From: Tupaia tana
Taxonomy: Eukaryota > Chordata > Mammalia > Scandentia > Tupaiidae
Assembly: GCA_026018925.1 (NCBI GenBank)
Contig: JAKSZU010000026.1
Coordinates: 15,181,127 to 15,245,126, forward strand
Length of the DNA stretch: 64,000 bases
Direction of reading: 5' to 3'
The position numbers were made by a program, and so were the translations under genes. This document shows positions 10,700 to 21,311 of this stretch, piece after piece. Positions within the stretch are counted from its first letter, which is position 1; each line of letters starts with the position of its first letter. Under the pieces are notes generated by a model, which did not search any database, was not told the origin of the DNA, and worked only from the letters and a program-made list of their open reading frames with translations.

Positions 10700-11000
10700 G
10701 GGCTGATTTACTCAACAGTCATTCGTATCATGGGTGATTCATTGAGCATCTACTAAGTGTTAGACCTTGAATATTCAGTGATGAGTGATACAAGGCCTCC
10801 CCAAATTCTGAGTCTAAAGAGGGAGGGGGGTGGACAAGAAAAAAATAAAAAAAACAAATACGTAAGTTTGCAGTTCACATAGATCTATGGAAGGCAGATT
10901 CACAAGAGCCTGGAACATGGGAGAGCATACAACTGTGGCGAGAGCTGTCGGCAAAGGGCTTTCTGAGGAGGTGACACTGAAGTCAAGATTTAAAGAAAGA
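10700..11000 (+). mobile_element. Ancient mammalian interspersed repeat, class unresolved
   Basis: Reads like the widespread old repeat beginning near TTGAGCATCTACTAAGTGTT, then TGATGAGTGATACAAGGCC, and later GGGCTTTCTGAGGAGGTGAC and CTGAAGTCAAGATTTAAAG. Further segments of the same repeat type occur at 12840, 44090, 45600, 47040 and 60115. Confidence 0.5.
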
Positions 11001-11025
11001 GAAGGGGGAAGAGACAGTCATCCTA

Positions 11026-11228
11026 AGCCAGGCTTCCTCAGCTCCGCACTGCTGACATAAGGGCCCAGGTACCTCTGCAGTGGGGACTGTCTGGTGCATT
11101 GCAGGACGTTGAACACTGGCTTCAACTCCACCATCTCAATGCCAGTAGCACCCCACCCTCCACAGTGTGACATCAGAAATGTCTCCAGACATGGCCAGAT
11201 GTTCCCTGGGTTGTCTCCTGGCTGTGCT
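11026..11228 (+). mobile_element. MER5A-like hAT element
   Basis: Marks in order: GCACTGCTGACATAAGGGCC, GGGACTGTCTGGTGCATTGC, AGGACGTTGAACACTGGC, GCCAGTAGCACCCC, and GAAATGTCTCCAGACATGG. Non-autonomous Charlie-derived hAT element, inactive. Confidence 0.8.
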
Positions 11229-12839
11229 GCTAGGATTCAAATCCAGTAGCCTTCCATGGGAGGAAAAGGAAGTCAGATCTTGGGAGGTATCTGACCTTCC
11301 AAGGGAAACAGTAACTCCCAGAAGAGGCTCCTTAAGTAAATGTGGCATGGAAATAGGTTTTACACGGGATACTTGGCAGCTCCAGTGGTTTGAAGGCTGC
11401 CTTGCCCTTCCCCATCCACGCAGACAAGACAGGGGCTGAAATCCCAGCTCACCTATGCCATCTTCCATCAGCCTTGCTGGAAAGCAAGTTGTCTCACTAA
11501 ACTGAAATCTTAAGGCTTGCATCAGGCAATCTGAGTGCTGCTCTTGGGCTACTCAGAGATGGCCCTTTCCCTTCCCCAGGAAGTAGAACCCCAGATAACT
11601 GAAGTCCTTTCCCACCCAACTTCCAACCCCCAGTTCATTATGGAGCAGAGATCCAGGCCAGGTGATAACGCTGTGTCTGGTGGAGATAGATAGTCTGGAC
11701 AAGCTGCAGCCGCTTGATCCCTCCCCAGGTGGCCGAAGTAGGGATAGAGGCAAGGGACAGGTGTGGATGAGTTCTGTAGGTCCTGCAGTTTCACCTCTAA
11801 TATCAAAGCCCTGGGGGTTCCAGCGGTCCCAGGACTGGGGAAGAGGGCAGAGGAGACAGTTGGGCTCCAAAGCACAAAAGACTTAGCTTAGCAAATGGCT
11901 TTGGGAATGTGGGGGCACGTGGCCAGGCACCTTCCAAGAAGGAGGCTGGGCCAGCTCCATCCCCCATAGGGTCAGCCTCTCCCCACCCCATCCCTGCCAG
12001 GCTGGGGCATCGGCAGCTTAAGCGTGTTCCGGACAATTAATGCAATGCATTGGTCCTCCATGATTCTAGCCATTTGCCTCTGGTTATTTTTCTATCTGTG
12101 TTGCAAATAATAATAATTTTTAAAACTGGGTACCTATGAACTTGTGTAAGTTCAAGTAACTGCTATGTAGCTACAGTGTAGACACCAGCGTACTCTAATG
12201 TACTTGTCCCGCCACACCAAGACCCCCCATCCTGGCCCACTCACCCTTGCAACCAGCCTCCTAGGGAGCGCTGTGTAGCACCCCACAAATCCGAGGCAGC
12301 CAGTTGGGCATTGCCTGGCTGGGCCGGGGAATGGCGGGACCCGGGGGCAGGGCTAGTATGGCTGCCTTTGGCCAGGTCTGAGCACAAGTGTGAGATGCAC
12401 ATCTTTTCTCAACACCTTCTTCCTCCTCTTCAGCTGTCTTCCTGAGGACCCGAGGATTCCCCAGGGAATCTTGTAGATTGCTGTTTCCTACTCCCACCCT
12501 CGACACTCATCCCAACTTCATTATCAGGAACAAATCACATCCAGCCCCACACTTTGGCACGTGAAAGCCAGAAGCCCAAGTGGTGGGATGTCACCCACTT
12601 CTCCCACTCCCGAGGTCCCACAAGGCATTGTTTCTGTGCACAGTCACCAAGGGGCCCTGTAGCTCTACTTTTGGGTCCATTCGTAGACTTCAAATGCCCC
12701 CAGTTAATCAGCTGAGAAACCTAAGAAAATCTTCCCCGTGTTGCCAAAGCTTGCATTCCCCAGCCACATCTGCTACACCCCCAGCAAAGCCCAGCAATGA
12801 GCATCCCCTTTTCTCTTCGTACCCTGAGGTTTCATTTCA
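11229..12839. other. Mostly unique sequence
   Basis: No clear repeats. 12010-12200 is notable: GGACAATTAATGCAATGCAT and a TAATAATAATTTTTAAAACT stretch sit in GC-rich surroundings and could be conserved regulatory DNA. No convincing exon. Confidence 0.4.
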
Positions 12840-13150
12840 TGAAGTCGTTCAGCATGGATGTATTAAGTGCCTCTCATGCTTCTGGAAAAATGAGGAAGAA
12901 AGGTGGCTGCTACCTTCAGATACCTGGAGTACAGTGGGAGAGAGAGAGAGGGGTTCTGATAAGGGCTCTGAGCCCCCAAAGGAGCACCTGCCCGACAAGG
13001 GCCTGCAAGGAAGGCCTCTGAAAGGAGGGGACCTCTGGACCTTGTCTTGAAATTCAAGCAGAAAAGGAGAGGATGGCAGGGAACCGTGTGCCAGGCAGAA
13101 GGAACCGCTTATGTCCAGACTCAGAGGCAACATTGTGGTTTTTAGGGGGT
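12840..13150 (+). mobile_element. Ancient interspersed repeat, class unresolved
   Basis: Carries TATTAAGTGCCTCTCATGC, AAGGCCTCTGAAAGGAGG and GTGCCAGGCAGAAGGAACCG blocks in the order seen in the old repeat at 10700. The open frames here are chance products. Confidence 0.45.
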
Positions 13151-13201
13151 AATTATCAAGTGACTGAAAGCCTGCCTCTGGCTCTTAGCCACCCATTCCT
13201 C

Positions 13202-13219
13202 TCCCCCCCCCCCCCACCC
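13202..13219. repeat. C-rich tract
   Basis: A run of thirteen or more C interrupted by A, then CCCC. Simple sequence prone to length change. Confidence 0.85.
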
Positions 13220-14214
13220 CGGCCTGATTTCCCAAACCTGGGAGACTTCATCCCCAGGCAGAAGGCACGCTCACTCAGATATAAGCCCTCGACTTCTCTC
13301 CCTACCATCCCCTGGTCCCTGCTATTAGCCAGAGTGTCCTGGGAAGGAAGATGCCCAAGAAGGGTTTTGGGCTTGCTGGAGTCAGGCCAGTCTGTAGGCC
13401 ACCTCGCACCCTCTGTGTATCTCTCTCTGACCCCGTGGGCCCCTCTCTGTCACTGCTGCCTCCACAACATGGAAGGCCTGTCCTCTTTCTCCATGCCCTG
13501 TGTTAGATCTGCAGTCCCACAGGCATCTCTGTCGTCGGTGGGCTGACCGTCAGTCCATCCCTCTAAAGCATGTTCTTCCCTTTCTTTGCTTTCTGTTTAA
13601 CTGTCCATCCACCTATTCTTGTGATCGGTGTCTCTGACCTCTCTGAGGCCCAGAGATATGTCTTGCACACCAGAAAGCCTCCCTCAACAGTCTCATCTTG
13701 TCCTCCTTCCTAGAGAGTTTATGTCGCTCCATTCACAGCCCCCTGGGGTGTCAGGTCAAGGACATATATGGCCATGGAAGAACAGGGATGGAAAAAGACC
13801 CTCTATTCAGGGTCTCCAACTAAACATTATGGGTGTGATGGGCAAAAGGCTGGTTTGTTTCAGAAGTGGCTGAAGAAGACCTAGGGTTCCTAGTGGACCA
13901 CAGGCCAAGTCCATACCACAGCCTGAAGTGTGGGAGAGAAACCATCAACTCTGTTGGTGAGATGATATGCCCTGTAAATACATGTCAGGGCTGGAAGGAT
14001 AGAAAACGTATGAGCTCACTGACCACAGGGCCCCCCGGGTGTGTGCAGTTGCTGTGATTTAGTGGCCCTTGTTGATGAGCTGCAGTTTGCTCAACTCGTG
14101 CTTTCAGGCCACTCCCCATTGAGATCGTGACCTCATTGACGGTTTCTCGGCATTGGCGATTCCTCTGGAGTATTTTTTGGATTCTCGTGGCTTTTTTTTT
14201 TTTTTCCTTCAGTA
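13220..14214. other. Unique sequence, possibly decayed LINE
   Basis: 13430-13640 is pyrimidine-rich with short phrases reminiscent of L2 (CTTTCTCCATGCCCTG) but too diverged to call. A T tract lies at 14191-14206. No exon seen. Confidence 0.35.
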
Positions 14215-14325
14215 ACTTAGCACTTACCTATAGTGAGCCCTCCAGATTATTGGAAGGAATCAATGAAATGATTTCAAGGTTGTCACACAATACCTGGCAC
14301 GCAGTAGGTGCTCAGTAGATATGAC
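14215..14325 (+). mobile_element. MIR/L2 3' tail
   Basis: ACAATACCTGGCACGCAGTA followed by GGTGCTCAGTAGAT is the characteristic MIR/L2 tail. Confidence 0.6.
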
Positions 14326-14389
14326 TTCTATTTTCTGTCGCCCCACTGGATTTGCCCTGGAATTCCACCTCTAGTGAGATGTTCCTGAA

Positions 14390-14520
14390 AAACCAGGGAA
14401 TGGGAACAGAGAGGTTGTGGGTGTTATTTATTTGTTTAAATTAAGTGCCCTGGTAACCGTGGGAAGGGACACCAAGCCTGATAAAGACACCACTTAATTG
14501 TGGGGGGGCAGCCTCTACAA
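14390..14520. promoter_or_regulatory. Candidate conserved regulatory element
   Basis: Contains TTATTTATTTGTTTAAATT (forkhead-like), TTAAGTG and its inverse CACTTAATTG (NKX2-like), CCCTGGTAACCGTGGG (RFX-like) and TGATAAAG (GATA-like) within about 70 bp. It lies 430 bp before a likely 3' UTR segment. Motif density suggests enhancer or UTR conservation; not tested. Confidence 0.3.
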
Positions 14521-14869
14521 GGCACAGGCTCAGACTTAAGGAACTGGGGAGTCTGACAAAACCAGCTCCCCCACACCCTCATAGAAGCAGGACATTCTTC
14601 TTTCAGGCCCCAAAGCTGAAACCAAGGGACTTCACTGGGACAGATAAGGCCCGGGCATGCCAGGTGAGTGTCCCCCTAGGACCGGGCCAGGCTGGGCACA
14701 TCCCAAACTTGAGTGGTCAATGTTTCCACCCCAAGCCTCTCATTCCTCTCTCCCGGAGCTTTGACCCCACATAGGGGTCTAGTCCACAGATCTATTGCAT
14801 GATTCATTTGGTTGATTACTCTTGAAGTTATTGACCTTAGGAAAACTCCTCAATTGTAAAAAAGCTTTC

Positions 14870-15420
14870 TCTCTATGTAAATTATGCTGTTACCTTTTTC
14901 TATACACAAAGTATATATACCTATAAATATTATACAGATATATATTATATATATAAAGATGAATTCTTGTACAGACCGACACGGACTGATGGTCCCAATC
15001 GTCTTCTCCATGTTTGTTTATTCTGACTGTTGCAGAATGAGTTGATGTAAGAAGTTGGTTTTGTGTTTTCCTTTTGACCACGTCTTTCCTTTCCTCTCCT
15101 TTCCCTTTCTATCTCTGTCTGTTTCAGTCTCTGTCTCTCACTTGTTGCCAACGTCTTGTTGCTGGGAAAGAACATTCAATTCAGATGCCACCCAGGAAAG
15201 GAAGGCCAGATGGATGGAGCGTCCGCTATGTATATTTGTACAGAATCATTTATAAAGTTTTCTACACTTCTCAAAAAAGTATTTCTAACTTGGGCTGTTG
15301 GACAGTTTGTGAGCCTCTGAGCCGGCAAGCCTATTGTTTCTTGTGTTTAGTGCAATGTTTAGTGAGAATCCAATGTCTGAATTATTTATGCCAATAAAGA
15401 ATTTGACAATTGCTGCATTA
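14870..15420 (+). other. Likely 3' UTR end of an unidentified plus-strand gene
   Basis: A repeat-free, AT-rich 550 bp block with UTR-like composition, including ATATATTATATATATAAAG, TGTATATTTGTACAG and a tail ATTTATGCCAATAAAG. A TG-rich TAGTGTTGTCTGTTGTAC lies about 50 bp beyond the AATAAA as a downstream element. No coding exon is recognisable nearby, so the host gene is unknown. Open frames within it are not credible proteins. Confidence 0.45.
15393..15398 (+). terminator. Poly(A) signal AATAAA
   Basis: Canonical AATAAA at the end of the UTR-like block, with a GT-rich element downstream (near 15450), the expected layout for cleavage at about 15410-15420. Confidence 0.45.
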
Positions 15421-15497
15421 CACTGCCGCCAAAACAGGTCTGAATTCTAGTGTTGTCTGTTGTACAGAAGGAATCTGGAGGTATGATACTGGCCAGT

Positions 15498-15805
15498 GTA
15501 TCAGTCAGCTATTGCCACAATAATGCTGCATAACAAACCTTCACTAAAGTCCGTGGTTTACAACTATCATTATATTCCTGCTTTGTGTCTATAGGCTTAC
15601 GTTTGATTTCACTAGGAGAACTCTCTTTAGGCTTCAAGTCAGGTTCAAATCAGCTCCTCATATTTCTGTGCTTTAGGGCCCAGGTGGAAAAGGAAGATCC
15701 CTGGGACACGCAATTCTTGTGGCAGAACATGAGAGCCAAACCACAAACTGCACAAACTGCACATTCAAGGAATCCTCTCCCACCCACATCCACTAAGATT
15801 TCATT
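15498..15805 (-). mobile_element. Old LTR fragment (same type as 47674 and 49568)
   Basis: Plus-strand start TATCAGTCAGCTATTGCC, ATAATGCTGCATAACAAACC. Related to two further copies in the window that begin TATCAGTCAGCTTTTGCTG and TTAGTTATCTTTGGCTGG. Ancient and non-coding. The end is cut by a SINE insertion at 15808. Confidence 0.55.
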
Positions 15806-15807
15806 GG

Positions 15808-16065
15808 CTGGGGCCAGCCTCTGGCATGGTGGTTAAGGCAACTTGTTCCCTCATGGCCAACTGAGTGGTTTGGGTCCCAGACATGGTGGCTTGAGAAACA
15901 TGCCAGGCACATGTGCGTGCATGCATGTCCAAAATCCTGAAAGGAGGGAGAGGTAGAGGGTTACAGTGTGACCACCCCCCACAGGGGGTACTTTCGCTTT
16001 CCCCCTCCCCTCTGTCTTTTTCCAGCACATGCACCCTCTGCCAAAACTTAGAAAAAGAAAAAGAA
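15808..16065 (+). mobile_element. tRNA-derived lineage-specific SINE (full length)
   Basis: Head GGGGCCAGCCTCTGGCATGG with A-box-like TGGTGGTTAAGG and B-box-like GTTTGGGTCCC, then a CATGTCCAAAATCCTG body, a CT-rich stretch and an AAAAAGAAAAAG tail. Target duplication AAGATTTCATTG at 15795-15806 and 16066-16077. Confidence 0.9.
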
Positions 16066-16261
16066 AAGATTTCATTGATCAAAACAAGTCAAATGACCAA
16101 GGCTTTCAGAAGGTAAGGGCCGTAAGCTCCATTCAAAGTGGGAGGGAGAAGGAAGTGAATGTTTGTTGAACAGTGACCCAAGTGATCATAGCCTGGTCAA
16201 GTATTCTCCCAGCCATGCAGCCACAAATGCACTTTCTCCCCAGTGGTGAGTATGGTGTGAA

Positions 16262-16302
16262 TGCACATACACAAACGCACACACACACACACACACACAC
16301 CT
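16262..16302. repeat. (CA)n microsatellite
   Basis: CA run with flanking ACATACACAAACGC. Simple repeat. Confidence 0.9.
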
Positions 16303-16314
16303 GTGGCTCTCTAT

Positions 16315-16460
16315 GTTGAGCACCTATTCTCTACCCAGGTTAATCCCCACAGCCACCCAATGCCATTTCGCAGATGAGGAAGCCAGTGCAGAGGGATGAA
16401 GTAACTGACTCAACCAAAGGTGAGAACCCAAAGCCTATGCTTTCTTGAGTGTACACACCA
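16315..16460 (-). mobile_element. MIR SINE fragment
   Basis: Plus-strand reading TTGAGCACCTATTCTCTACC, GCCATTTCGCAGATGAGGAA, AGTAACTGACTCAACC follows reverse-complement MIR. Confidence 0.7.
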
Positions 16461-16744
16461 GCACATTGGGCTCCCAAGTACCCTGGGTTGGATTTTTACT
16501 ACTCACTCTACAAAGCACATTTATGAAACAAGATCTCATCTGATTTGGAAAGCCAACCAGTGAGTCAGGGACTGTTCCACTTATTCAACAGTAGGACCTG
16601 TTCTACCACAAGCTCTACCACAACTCTGACCGGAACTCCCAGTTTTCTCGCTGGAGACACTGCTGCAGAGACACGGAAGAGCCAGCCTCATCTGTCTAGG
16701 TGAGTCCTTTCCCAGCACACACCTGAGGAGCTAGAGCTGACCTT

Positions 16745-16975
16745 CAGATGGAGTCCAGTGCTAGCTTTACCACGTGCAAACTGTGTGGCCTTGGGCAGGT
16801 TGCTTAGCCTCTCTGAGCTTCCACAGCCTCCTCAGTAAGATGGATATAATTATCGTACCTCTAGGACCTACTTCCCACTGTTGTGAGGCTTAAGTGACTT
16901 AACATAAATACTTGAAGTGGTGGCCAGCACCCATAAATGCTCTACAGATGTTCATTGCTAGTTTTGCTATTTTTT
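16745..16975 (+). mobile_element. MIR SINE, nearly complete
   Basis: Core CTGTGTGGCCTTGGGCAGGT, then TTGCTTAGCCTCTCTGAGC, TTGTGAGGCTTAAGTGACTT and tail TTCATTGCTAG. A good copy for its age. Confidence 0.8.
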
Positions 16976-17289
16976 TATTAGCATGGCTGTGGTGCAGGGC
17001 CAGCCTTAATGCCTAAAGAGTAAATTCCTTCCTGAGGCACCTTCTTGCACCCCAGAATACCCAGTCTCTGTTGAGAATTAACCCCTGTCCCAACCCATCC
17101 CCAATATCTCTTCACCCAGAGAATTGGTATCTAATGCTCTAAACTTGTTGACCCCCCCCTTCAGAAGCATAGTTTCTTCCTGCTTCCACTCATTGCAATC
17201 ACATGGGGTGGATATATGAGTTGACCCATTGTACAAAAAGGGAAACTGAGGTTCCGAGAAGTGAAGTTTTTTTTTGTTCTGAAGTAACT

Positions 17290-17435
17290 GGATTTCAGTC
17301 CTGAGCTGTATCACTTAAACCAGTTGTGCAACCTGGTGGACAATGACATCAGCTCTCTGAAATTCCGTTTCTTTTACTGTAAAATTGGGATGGTAATCAC
17401 ACTCACTCGAGAGAGCTGTGGTCAGGATTAAAAGC
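17290..17435 (+). mobile_element. MIR SINE fragment
   Basis: TTGTGCAACCTGGTGGACAA, TCTCTGAAATTCCGTTTC and TGTAAAATTGGGATGGTAAT blocks. Its tail is interrupted by the SINE at 17448. A small reverse-oriented MIR-like piece (GGGAAACTGAGGTTCC) precedes it at 17238. Confidence 0.7.
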
Positions 17436-17447
17436 AGGTAAGACACT

Positions 17448-17666
17448 CGAGGCCAGCAGGTGGCGTGGAAGTTAAAATGTTAGATCCCCACATGGCTAAC
17501 TCTGCAGTTCGGGTCCCTGACCCAGCTGCTTGAAAATCATGCCAGGCATGTGTGCCCAAAATCCCAAGAGAACAGAGAGGGATATGGTGTGGCCATCACT
17601 CCTGGGGGTGGGGTGATTTCTCACTTTCCTTCTCTCTCTCTCTCCTGAGCACACATTCCCTACAGG

Positions 17667-17698
<32 letters not shown>
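17448..17698 (+). mobile_element. tRNA-derived lineage-specific SINE (full length)
   Basis: Head AGGCCAGCAGGTGGCGTGG, B box CAGTTCGGGTCCC, body CCCAAAATCCCAAGAG, CT-rich region, then a pure A tail of about 30. Target duplication AGGTAAGACACT (17436-17447) versus AGGTACAACACT (17699-17710), one mismatch. Confidence 0.92.
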
Positions 17699-17699
<1 letters not shown>

Positions 17700-18194
17700 G
17701 GTACAACACTTTACATGCTTTGTGGCATAAATAACCAATAAACAGTAGCTATTTCAAGCCCAGATCTAACATTTAGCTGTGGGAGTTGACGTAAAAAAGA
17801 GGTATACAGAAACTTCCACCCCTCTCTTCCCATTTCTAGCTGAAGAGAAGGGGATGGAGCCTTCCCTGAGACCTGAGACTAATTAATTGATGGTCCCAGG
17901 TCTGACTTGTGGTCCTCTGTGGCCCCAGGGCCACCATCAGTCAGGCCTGGTAGGTATTGAGCTGTGGGAAGGCAGCCTTATAAAGTCATTGGAATTGAAC
18001 CGCTCATTAACCTCCGAGCAAAGGCTACAGGGAACGTGCCTGGAAGCCAGACTCACAGGCACAGATGGGTCACCAACCGCTCAGATGGCAGGAACAAGGC
18101 CTCTCACATCTTTCTGGCCCTTCACCTTTGCCCAGATTGAAACCCTCCAGAGCCTGCCCCCATCTCATAGCTCCCATCAGCCAGTTCCCAGGGA

Positions 18195-18410
18195 CCACTG
18201 CTAAATGTGTCATATTTATGGTCTCATTTAATCCTCACCATAGTCCTATTAAGCAAATACTCCATTGTCCCTATTATACAGATGAAGTACTTGAGGATCA
18301 GAGAGGTTAAGTGACTTCCCTAGCGTCACACAGTGGTAAGTATGGAGCCAAGATTCAAACCCAGACCATTTGAATCTGGGGCCTGCACGCTGAACTGCTA
18401 GATAGCCTCT
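18195..18410 (-). mobile_element. MIR SINE, nearly complete
   Basis: Reverse-complement MIR: TCTCATTTAATCCTCACCAT, TTATACAGATGAAGTACTTG, AGAGAGGTTAAGTGACTTCC, AGCGTCACACAGTGGTAAGT, and ATTCAAACCCAGACC. One of the best-kept MIRs here. Confidence 0.88.
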
Positions 18411-18436
18411 AGGGAAGACAGTTGCAATGAAAGTGA

Positions 18437-18692
18437 CTACAGGCCCAGCCAAGGTGACAGTGCAGAGCACACTGGACTACAGTGCATGGAAGCCACATGG
18501 CCGACTGCAGGTTTGGATCCCCAGCCTGGTTGCCCTGAGCCACACACGGCATGCACACACCTACCCCACATCCTAATGAGCTGGGGGAGGGGGATCGTGG
18601 CATGACCAGATCCTGTCAAAGGTGCGCCTTTCTCTCTGTCATGCATGCGTGGGCATGCACACATCTTCTCTGTCATGAATAAAAAGAAAAAA
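18437..18692 (+). mobile_element. tRNA-derived SINE, divergent subfamily
   Basis: Head CAGGCCCAGCCAAGGTGACAG, B box GCAGGTTTGGATCCCC, ACATGGCCGACTGC, body with CATGCACACACC, CT-rich segment and a terminal AATAAAAAGAAAAAA tail. Short duplication GAAAGTGA at 18429-18436 and 18693-18700. Confidence 0.8.
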
Positions 18693-18709
18693 GAAAGTGA
18701 TGGCAACGA

Positions 18710-18905
18710 ATCAGTGGTTCTCTACCTGCAGGAATGTTGCCCCCTGTGGGATGTTTGGCATTGTCCAACTGGAGGACGCTAATAGCATCAAGTAGCTAGA
18801 GGCCAGGGGTACTGCTCAGCGTCCCCGATTGCACAAGACAGCCAGCCCCCAACCAAGAATTATCCAGCCCCAAATATCAATAGTTCCCAGGGTGAGAAAC
18901 CCAGC
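18710..18905 (-). mobile_element. MER5A-like hAT element
   Basis: Plus-strand order CAGTGGTTCTCTACCTGCAG, GTTGCCCCCTGTGGGATG, ATTGCACAAGACAGCCAGCC, AAGAATTATCCAGCCCC and GGTGAGAAACCC corresponds to reverse-complement MER5A with both terminal regions present. Confidence 0.85.
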
Positions 18906-19019
18906 AATAACTGTGACTAAATACAGGGGATGGAGGGGTACCCTGGCCTGGGGCACTGAGGGGTGCACTGAGCAGGAGTTTCATGAAAGAATGAGACCAA
19001 GGTCAGAAAGCCATTCAGG

Positions 19020-19250
19020 TCATAATTACTAAACACCTTCTCTGTGGCAGGCATAACACCAGGGATGCCACCACTTCACACACTGAAGTCATTCATTCAT
19101 GCCTTGCCTTGGTCCAGCACAGCTGTCGGAGGTAGGAATCACATCCCCATTTTGCAATTGCAGAAGCTGAGGCTCAGTGATGTGCTATGTGTTCAAGGTC
19201 ATACAGCCAGAAAGGGGCATGGCTAGGATTTGAACTTGGGTCTCATCACT
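19020..19250 (-). mobile_element. MIR SINE
   Basis: Plus-strand reading CACCTTCTCTGTGGCAGGC, CCCCATTTTGCAATTGCAGA, AGGTCATACAGCCAGAAAGG and AGGATTTGAACTTGGGTC matches reverse-complement MIR. Confidence 0.82.
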
Positions 19251-19347
19251 TGCCCAATAAACAAAAGGCACTAGGCTCGGGGAGTCTGCCATCCCCCCTG
19301 CAGCTCTGCCTCAGCCAGGAGCACCCGGCACACACAGGCAGGTCACC

Positions 19348-19535
19348 CCAGATCTGAGTTTGCATCTTGGCTGTAAACTACTTAGCATCTGTGTGACCTC
19401 GGGTAAGCTGGCTTCACCTCTTGGAGGCTCCATTTGCTCATCTGTACAATGGGGAACATAATAGCACCTATTTCATAAAGTCCCTGTGAATACTCAATGA
19501 CTAGACATCAAATACTTTAAGTGTTCAGTACGGTG
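19348..19535 (+). mobile_element. MIR SINE
   Basis: CTTAGCATCTGTGTGACCTC, GGGTAAGCTGGCTTCACCTC, ATTTGCTCATCTGTACAATG and GGGGAACATAATAGCACC blocks in MIR order. Confidence 0.85.
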
Positions 19536-19539
19536 AATA

Positions 19540-20148
19540 GTTCAGTTCCGGGCATTCTGGGAGACAGGGCTGGGCCTTGATGGTGGCCATTTGTTGAGGG
19601 CCAGGCTAAGATTTGAGGCCTCCATTTGACAGGAAGTGGTAGGCCAGGGGGCACAGTTGATGAGAAGTGATCAACCATGTGGAGCCCACACTCACAATGC
19701 ACCCTCCTGAGATGAACCCTGGGGTAAAGTTCCCCTCTAGCTTTTCATGTATCTTCCAAGAGACTCCAGGCAGTCCAGGCAGGGCCATGGCAGGAGTGAG
19801 GCAGCAATGGTCTGACTTGAGCACCAGGTAGGAGTGGCCTCAGGCAGAGGGGGAACTCACTCCTGGCTGGACCCTCTGCTCACAGCCCTACAGGTCCCAA
19901 AGGTAGACCCGCCCTCAGGACCTTGCCTCAACTTCCAGAAGCTCACACACACACACACATGCTGACATCAGCACATGCACACTCACATCCACACCCAATT
20001 TCAGAATGACCAAATTCCCACCTCTTGCCCCAAAAGCTCACACACACCCTGATTCCCACACCCTCTTGTTCACCCTACTCCCTCACCCCACCTTTGGCCA
20101 CCCCTGCCCTCTGGTTAGGGCTGGGTACCAAGACCTTACTTGCCATTG
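19540..20148. other. Unique sequence with small (CA)n
   Basis: No interspersed repeat or exon recognised. A CA run lies at 19946-19962. Confidence 0.5.
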
Positions 20149-20161
20149 GCATTTGTGTTTT

Positions 20162-20439
20162 GGAGAGGTTGTTTTTTTTTTTTTTTTTTTTTTTTCGCTA
20201 TAGGGCGCGTGCGCTCGCCAGACAGACAGAGAGAGACATAGAGACAGAAAGTGAGAAATCACCCCCCAGGGGGGATGGTCACACCGCATTCCCTTCTCCT
20301 CCATTCTCCTCTCGGGATCTTGGGCACGCACGCACACGCGCCCGGCGTGAGTTGTAAGCCACCGGGTCCGAGACGCGAACCGCGGTCGACTACGTGGGAG
20401 TCCAGCGACATAGCCATTACGCTAACTGCTGGTTCCCAA
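20162..20439 (-). mobile_element. Young tRNA-derived SINE with intact CpGs
   Basis: Minus-strand copy. On the plus strand it runs GGAGAGGTT, T-tract (20172-20195), CGCTATAGGGCGCGTGCGC, GACAGACAGAGAGAGACA, the body, and ends CGACTACGTGGGAGTCCAGC and GCTAACTGCTGGTTCCC (the tRNA-like head). Many CpGs survive, so it is young. Target duplication GCATTTGTGTTTT at 20149-20161 and 20440-20452 is perfect. Its A run sits inside the 3' end, before AACCTCTCC, and there is no A tail beyond it. Confidence 0.95.
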
Positions 20440-20641
20440 GCATTTGTGTTTTCAAGACATGCTCAGTGGTAACTGTCTGTCTAAACAATCTCCGATTGCC
20501 GTGTAGGGATTGCACTGCTCCTGGGGGTGGGGCCTGGCCTCGGCCTTATCCAATAGTGTAAATGTGAGTCTCAACCCTTCCAAGGGCTATAAATTACTAC
20601 ATGGCTTGACAATTGGGTCATTGTTTTCCCTGCATCCTTTA

Positions 20642-20719
20642 CTGGGTTGTTGGAAAAGTCATGATGTGTTTTTCTGTTTTTCTATGCAGAAATGCATCCT
20701 GACTTTTCCAACAACCTGA
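20642..20719. mobile_element. Mariner-type palindromic MITE, copy 2
   Basis: Arms TGGGTTGTTGGAAAAGTCAT and TGACTTTTCCAACAACCT pair almost perfectly around a short TTTTTCTGTTTTTC centre. TA dinucleotides flank it at 20640-20641 and 20720-20721. It would form a strong hairpin if transcribed. Confidence 0.9.
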
Positions 20720-20729
20720 TATTACTTGT

Positions 20730-21303
20730 GGAGCTCTCCTGGGCATTTCCATAATGCCATCTCAGCCAGTAATGAGCCACATGAGGAAAAACACATTCTT
20801 AGACCCCAGGATCAGTGGTTTCAGCCAGGGCCTGGAGTTTTCTTAAAATGTATTCATGGGAGGTTGGTGATTGTGGACAAAGAAAAAAAGCACTGGATGA
20901 AACTAAGTTAATTATGTTTCTTCGCTGCAGGACTTGTCAGAGCCTTTTACATGTTTATGTACATTATAATTCTCTCAGAGGGAGCTAGAGGATGTGGCCC
21001 CCCCTTTATTTGCTGTATCAGAGGATTCATGTTTCATGTGGAATGCTTTGAGCCACGGGAATAACTTTTATCAGTCATGAGAAAAATCCAAAGTATATTC
21101 TTGGACCATTTACACTCTGTGTAGTCTAATGGCCAATGTTTCCTAACCATTAAATGAAAGGACAAAATAAATAAAACAAAATTTTAGGAAAATTGATATA
21201 TGCAGGGGATGTTTAAACAGGTCATGGAAAACTTATATCATGAAAAATTTGTGCATGAATTTCACATTTATTTGCACTAAAGCTCGTGCCTTAATTCCAT
21301 TTT
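20730..21303. other. Unique AT-rich sequence
   Basis: No repeat family, exon or RNA gene recognised in about 570 bp. Confidence 0.45.
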
Positions 21304-21311
21304 ACCATGAA

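Noticed and set aside
20006-20472. Frames with runs of Phe and Arg around 20.0-20.5 kb, and similar ones at 21.3, 43.3, 57.4 kb
   Set aside because: They are translations of young SINEs and their A/T tracts; similar peptides recur at every SINE copy.
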